Positions 61,551-64,000 of a stretch of 64,000 nucleotides of DNA are shown here, in pieces (the stretch's first letter is position 1; every line of letters begins with the position of its first letter). Source of the stretch: Candidatus Obscuribacter phosphatis (GTDB lineage: Bacteria > Cyanobacteriota > Vampirovibrionia > Obscuribacterales > Obscuribacteraceae); assembly GCA_001899315.1 (NCBI GenBank), contig MOYA01000001.1, positions 3,148,374-3,212,373 on the forward strand, in the 5' to 3' direction. The position numbers and the translations under genes are program-made. Under the pieces are notes generated by a model. It had not been told where the DNA came from and searched no databases. It saw only the letters and a program-made list of their open reading frames with translations.

Positions 61551-62651
61551 TTGGCTAAGGTTGGAATACCGAAAGAAATCAAAGACAACGAATACCGCGT
61601 TGCCATCACCCTGGCTGGAGTCAAATCACTTGCTTCGGAAGGTCATACCGTCTATGTGGAAAAGAATGCCGGTGTCGGCAGCGGGATGAGCGACGACGAA
61701 TACAAAGCCGCCGGGGCGACCATATTGCCCGACGCCGCTTCGGTGTTCGGTGAGTCCGACCTGATCTTGAAAGTGAAAGAGCCCCAAGCTCAAGAAGTGC
61801 CGCTCCTCAAAAAAGGACAATTGCTCTTCACTTATCTGCACTTGGCTGCCATGCCTAAACTGGCCCACGACCTGGCCAAAACCGGCGCCACCTGCATTGC
61901 CTACGAAACAGTGCAATTGGCAAACGGTCAACTGCCCTTGCTCACCCCCATGTCTGAAATTGCCGGACGTCTCGCTACCCAGATTGGTGCCAATTATCTT
62001 GAGCGCCCCATGGGTGGACGCGGCGTGTTGCTCGGCGGCGTCCCCGGCGTTGAGCCCGGCGAGATAATCATCGTCGGCGGCGGCGTGGTCGGTACAAACG
62101 CAGCCAAGATCGCTCTCGGTCTCGGCGCCCGCGTCACAATCTTCGACCTCTCACTAGAAAGACTGCGTTATCTTGATGATGTCTTCGGCGGTCAGGTTCG
62201 CACAGTCTTCTCGGTAGGCCACTATCTCGAGAGTCTACTTCCTCATGCCGACCTGGTTATCGGCGCCGTGCTTATCCCCGGTAAGCAAGCACCCAAGCTA
62301 ATCACCAGAGACATGGTCAGCAAAATGAAGAAAGGCGCCGTCATCGTTGACGTAGCCATCGACCAAGGTGGTTGTATCGAGACCATCAAAGCCACCACTC
62401 ACTCGCAACCGGTTTACGAAGTAGACGGTGTTGTACACTACGGCGTCGCCAACATCCCCGGTGCCGTACCGTGGACTTCTACCCGCGCTCTCACCAACGC
62501 CACCATGCCTTACGCTATGAAACTGGCTCGCTTCGGCTATCAAGCCGTTCTCGACGATCCGGCTCTCAACTTGGGCGTAAACATCCACGAAGGTCAGATC
62601 GTACACCCAGGCGTGTTGGAAGCTGTCGGCAGCCCTGTTGCCGCCAAGTAA
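61551..62651 (+). CDS. ald: Alanine dehydrogenase
   Basis: 366 residues from the TTG at 61551, chosen because GGAGGG lies nine bases before it and the protein then begins MAKVGIPKEIKDNEYRV, the standard Ald N-terminus; a TTG at 61536 is an alternative. NAD-binding IIIVGGGVVGTNAAKIALG and the catalytic region TYLHLAAMPKLA fit. It converts alanine to pyruvate plus ammonia with NAD. A strong terminator follows. Confidence 0.95.
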   Translation: MAKVGIPKEIKDNEYRVAITLAGVKSLASEGHTVYVEKNAGVGSGMSDDEYKAAGATILPDAASVFGESDLILKVKEPQAQEVPLLKKGQLLFTYLHLAAMPKLAHDLAKTGATCIAYETVQLANGQLPLLTPMSEIAGRLATQIGANYLERPMGGRGVLLGGVPGVEPGEIIIVGGGVVGTNAAKIALGLGARVTIFDLSLERLRYLDDVFGGQVRTVFSVGHYLESLLPHADLVIGAVLIPGKQAPKLITRDMVSKMKKGAVIVDVAIDQGGCIETIKATTHSQPVYEVDGVVHYGVANIPGAVPWTSTRALTNATMPYAMKLARFGYQAVLDDPALNLGVNIHEGQIVHPGVLEAVGSPVAAK

Positions 62652-62669
62652 ACAAACTGGTTAAAATGC

Positions 62670-62705
62670 AAAGAACAAGCCTCCCGGGGCTTGTTCTTTC
62701 TTTTA
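62670..62705 (+). terminator. Terminator after ald
   Basis: AAAGAACAAGCC/GGCTTGTTCTTT, a 12-bp perfect stem, followed by CTTTTAC. Confidence 0.9.
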
Positions 62706-62729
62706 CTATCTGTGAGAGGTTAGTCAGTG

Positions 62730-63707
62730 ATGAGTTTTATAAAGACCATAGTGGGCTGGCTAACAGGCAAAAAAGCGGAAGCACCGGTCGAATTCACTGT
62801 AGTCTTCAAGTTAACGGCTCACAAGTTAAAAATGCCTGTCGGCATGCAATCTGAGCCAATGACCAATTCTGGCGACGATGAAACACTAGACGCCTTCTGG
62901 TCTGATGAAGTAGAAAGCGCCAAACTAAAGCAAAAGCGATTCACCGAGCTGATGGCGGAAGCTTTGCAAAAGAGAGACCCGGAAAACACTTACGTTTGCT
63001 CCGACAAATTTTATATCACGGTGACCACTAAAGACGGTCAAAACGGAAGCATCTTCAGCGAAAACATCTGGAGGGAAGTAGCCCACTGTCCAGGCGAGCG
63101 CAAGCCAAAACTGCGAACAACATTAGCCATGGGCGAAATGACGAAAGAGTGCTCGCTCAAGGGAAACCTCGACCGCATCATTCCAACAAGCCGAGGTAAA
63201 AACTACATCGAATATTGCACCAATCAAATGGAAGACAAAATCTTCTATGAAGAGATGACTAAAGATCTCTATATGAGTTTTGTCCTGGACTTGCCCGATC
63301 TCTTCCAATCTGTTTCTAGAGAAGACATAGATGAATGCGGAAAATCGCTGGCTGAACTAAAGGAAATCGCCAAAGACAATTTACGCCGCTGCCTGCCCGA
63401 AGCCATTGATGTGCTCAGTCGAGACAGACGCATCTTTATGCTGGCAGCGGGTGGCAATTATGAAGCCTATACAATTCACTTGCCGGAATGTCTGCAGCAA
63501 ATTCGCACGACCTTGGAGCGAGACTTCGCCTTTGCTATACCTGGTCGCGACCTATTTATATTTTGCAAAGCAGATGACGGCGAAGCCATGTTCACTCTGC
63601 AAGAGCAAGCCAAGCTATTGTTCAAAGATCATTCCCGTCCAATAACGCCGGGCTTGTTTCTATTTGAAGATGGACAAATGAAGGCAATCGAAATAAGCGC
63701 CAGCTGA
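62730..63707 (+). CDS. Protein of unknown function
   Basis: 325 residues from the ATG at 62730 with GAGGTTAG upstream. Soluble, mixed alpha/beta, with several Cys. RDRRIFMLAAGGNYEAYTIHLP and PGRDLFIFCKADDGEA resemble the DUF1444-type proteins only loosely. It starts with a short amphipathic stretch (SFIKTIVGWLTGKK) that may bind membranes. Function unknown. Confidence 0.5.
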   Translation: MSFIKTIVGWLTGKKAEAPVEFTVVFKLTAHKLKMPVGMQSEPMTNSGDDETLDAFWSDEVESAKLKQKRFTELMAEALQKRDPENTYVCSDKFYITVTTKDGQNGSIFSENIWREVAHCPGERKPKLRTTLAMGEMTKECSLKGNLDRIIPTSRGKNYIEYCTNQMEDKIFYEEMTKDLYMSFVLDLPDLFQSVSREDIDECGKSLAELKEIAKDNLRRCLPEAIDVLSRDRRIFMLAAGGNYEAYTIHLPECLQQIRTTLERDFAFAIPGRDLFIFCKADDGEAMFTLQEQAKLLFKDHSRPITPGLFLFEDGQMKAIEISAS

Positions 63708-63730
63708 AGCCAGCAAGACACCTTAGAGAT

Positions 63731-64000
63731 TTATCTAGTGGCAGGCACCGAGCCGGCACCAACCATGACACCACTACCGGTTAACCTGGCGGCGATGCGC
63801 TGATTGCTGCATATTGCATCAGCAACCGCGCTAAAGAGCTTGGTGCCGCCTTTGAGATTTAAATGGGCGCAATCTTCAAAATCATCCAAATCATAACCAT
63901 TAGTTTTTCCAGGCTCTACAATCGGCACCTGATACCTAGAGGCAACCTCTTGCACAGTATCTTCAAAGCGCTTGAGGTCGTACTTGCCTTTCTGCATCAA
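63731..64000 (-). CDS. SGNH/GDSL hydrolase-like protein, C-terminal part
   Basis: The frame is open at the right edge, so only the last 90 residues are seen. CAHLNLKGG with the preceding Asp (DLDDFEDCAHLN) resembles the D-x-x-H block at the C-terminus of SGNH-fold hydrolases. The Ser nucleophile block would be outside the window. Assignment is provisional. Confidence 0.5.
   Translation of the reverse strand: MMQKGKYDLKRFEDTVQEVASRYQVPIVEPGKTNGYDLDDFEDCAHLNLKGGTKLFSAVADAICSNQRIAARLTGSGVMVGAGSVPATR

Overview
The window looks like chromosomal DNA of a non-photosynthetic, Gram-negative relative of the Cyanobacteria (Vampirovibrionia/Melainabacteria, most likely Obscuribacterales-like). This is an inference from gene content: many exported TPR proteins, two exported caspase-like peptidases, a TPR-caspase next to a Ser/Thr kinase, a Tic20-like membrane protein, kdsB (an LPS sugar gene), HPPD, TusA, and no photosynthesis genes. 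No rRNA or marker protein in the window proves it. Genes are dense on both strands, with ATG, GTG and TTG starts and frequent Shine-Dalgarno sites.

Layout. 1-9.1 kb: TPR proteins, a GGDEF diguanylate cyclase, a Tic20-like membrane protein coupled to an exported protein, a GDPD phosphodiesterase, a frame-disrupted gene, kdsB and two exported proteins. 9.1-11.5 kb: two tandem thymidylate-kinase-like genes (the second has Arg in place of the Walker A Lys), dtd, and initiator tRNA with its terminator. 11.5-16.9 kb: an accessory, partly decayed island just downstream of the initiator tRNA. It holds a metallophosphoesterase, a PD-(D/E)xK/winged-helix/AbiEi-like protein with a palindromic operator, a toxin stub apparently cut by an insertion-sequence end, a Fic protein, a truncated second metallophosphoesterase copy and a 5'-truncated AlbA/RecG-like gene. 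16.9-23.2 kb: exported TPR protein, a 4-OT-like tautomerase coupled to an exported lipase, and an exported caspase with a twin C-terminal domain. 23.2-23.9 kb: non-coding stretch with a candidate structured RNA and two irregular tRNA-like genes. 23.9-34 kb: large unknown proteins, a DUF429-like protein, SEC-C and double-ACT proteins, an FAD oxidoreductase, threonine dehydratase and tRNA-Gly. 34-43.4 kb: hisC, TPR-caspase, kinase, HPPD, two TPR envelope proteins, TusA and a Cys-rich protein. 43.5-53.7 kb: a large 5'-nucleotidase-like protein, a fumarase/aspartase-fold pseudoenzyme, thymidine kinase, and small exported and TPR proteins. 53.7-64 kb: a TIGR02391-like protein, two paralogous membrane proteins, an ankyrin-SUKH protein, thiolase, alanine dehydrogenase, and the end of an SGNH-like protein.

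How the parts may work together. Thymidine kinase and the kinase-like pair fit dTMP salvage. HPPD, thiolase, alanine dehydrogenase, threonine dehydratase and HisC indicate amino-acid turnover. The TPR-caspase and kinase form a compact candidate signalling cassette, and a second exported caspase shares its catalytic core. The island near 12-16 kb is the most defence-like region, although several of its genes are broken.
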